From the NCBI RefSeq assembly GCF_050908995.1, contig NC_135121.1:4092001-4156000 (forward strand): a DNA stretch of 64,000 bases, written 5' to 3'. Within the stretch, counting starts at the first letter, position 1, and each line of letters opens with the position of its first letter. Below are positions 63,866 through 64,000 of this stretch, piece after piece. A program made the position numbers and the translations under genes. Origin of the DNA: Andrena cerasifolii. Lineage: Eukaryota; Arthropoda; Insecta; Hymenoptera; Andrenidae. The notes below the pieces were generated by a model. The model was not told where the DNA came from. It did no database searches and saw nothing but the letters and a program-made list of their open reading frames with translations.

Positions 63866-63888
63866 CTCCATGTTTATATGCTCTAAGG

Positions 63889-64000
63889 CAGCGCTGTCCA
63901 AGGTCGCTCCCGCGGGAGCTTGGGGTTCCCCCACTCTCGTCCGCGTTGGCATGGCAGCCTTCGTAGCGTCGCGCGGTCTCCTTGACAACGGAAGGCACGC
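63889..64000 (+). mobile_element. CAGCGCTGTCC hAT MITE, cut by the window edge
   Basis: CAGCGCTGTCCAAGGTCGCT matches 13426 for its whole visible length (with a deletion in the GTCAGGGATACCG region). The preceding 8 bases ctctaagg should be its target duplication. Confidence 0.85.

Noticed and set aside
50895..64000. N-terminal Tomosyn exon (AFDPVQKLLAIGTK-like region)
   Set aside because: No matching minus-strand sequence with a fitting donor phase was seen among the repeats; probably right of the window.

Overview
The window is insect nuclear DNA, most likely from a hymenopteran and plausibly an ant. That is inferred from the protein family, the AT-rich introns, the LINE types and the many CAGGGTGT-type and hAT-type miniature elements; there is no ribosomal or mitochondrial marker to confirm it. 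It is not bacterial or viral, and there are no operons.

One host gene dominates. Twelve minus-strand exons between 50894 and 2492 encode about 855 residues of Tomosyn (syntaxin-binding protein 5 family). Tomosyn is the WD40 and R-SNARE inhibitor of SNARE assembly and vesicle priming. The exons run from the second blade region of the N-terminal beta-propeller, through the LLGL-like segment and second propeller, into the hypervariable linker. Every junction has a GT donor and an AG acceptor, and all reading phases agree. The N-terminal exon(s) should lie right of 64000. The C-terminal propeller end and R-SNARE should lie left of 1.

Almost everything else is intron filled with transposon debris, much of it nested. 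(1) 1-2491: a 1 kb CAGGGTGT foldback containing a 686-bp hAT-type foldback composite. (2) 3686-8317: a large foldback with a TTAA-flanked insert, small TA-flanked elements, and a 1.06-kb hAT element with CCCGGGTA arrays and a ZBED-type transposase fossil. (3) 8612-11858: AT-rich and repeat-poor, with a possible tiny secreted-protein gene on the plus strand. (4) 11859-15919: a hAT MITE carrying three further 8-bp-duplication foldbacks, abutting a 3.1-kb element that carries more insertions and a 205-bp tandem array. (5) 19.6-22.1 kb: more foldbacks and a Helitron 3' end. (6) 24.4-34.9 kb: three copies of one long inverted-repeat family, carrying a TA-MITE, a LINE, a solo LTR and a hAT MITE. (7) 37.8-49.6 kb: TTAA foldbacks, back-to-back hAT MITEs, two LINE 3' ends, and a roughly 675-bp microsatellite growing out of a LINE tail. 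(8) 50.9-64 kb: more foldback families, a 1-kb element with a 106-bp tandem array, and a partial hAT MITE at the right edge.

The mobile elements are mostly non-autonomous. Several insertions can be proven from the sequence alone, because a sister copy or the opposite arm of a palindrome preserves the empty site.
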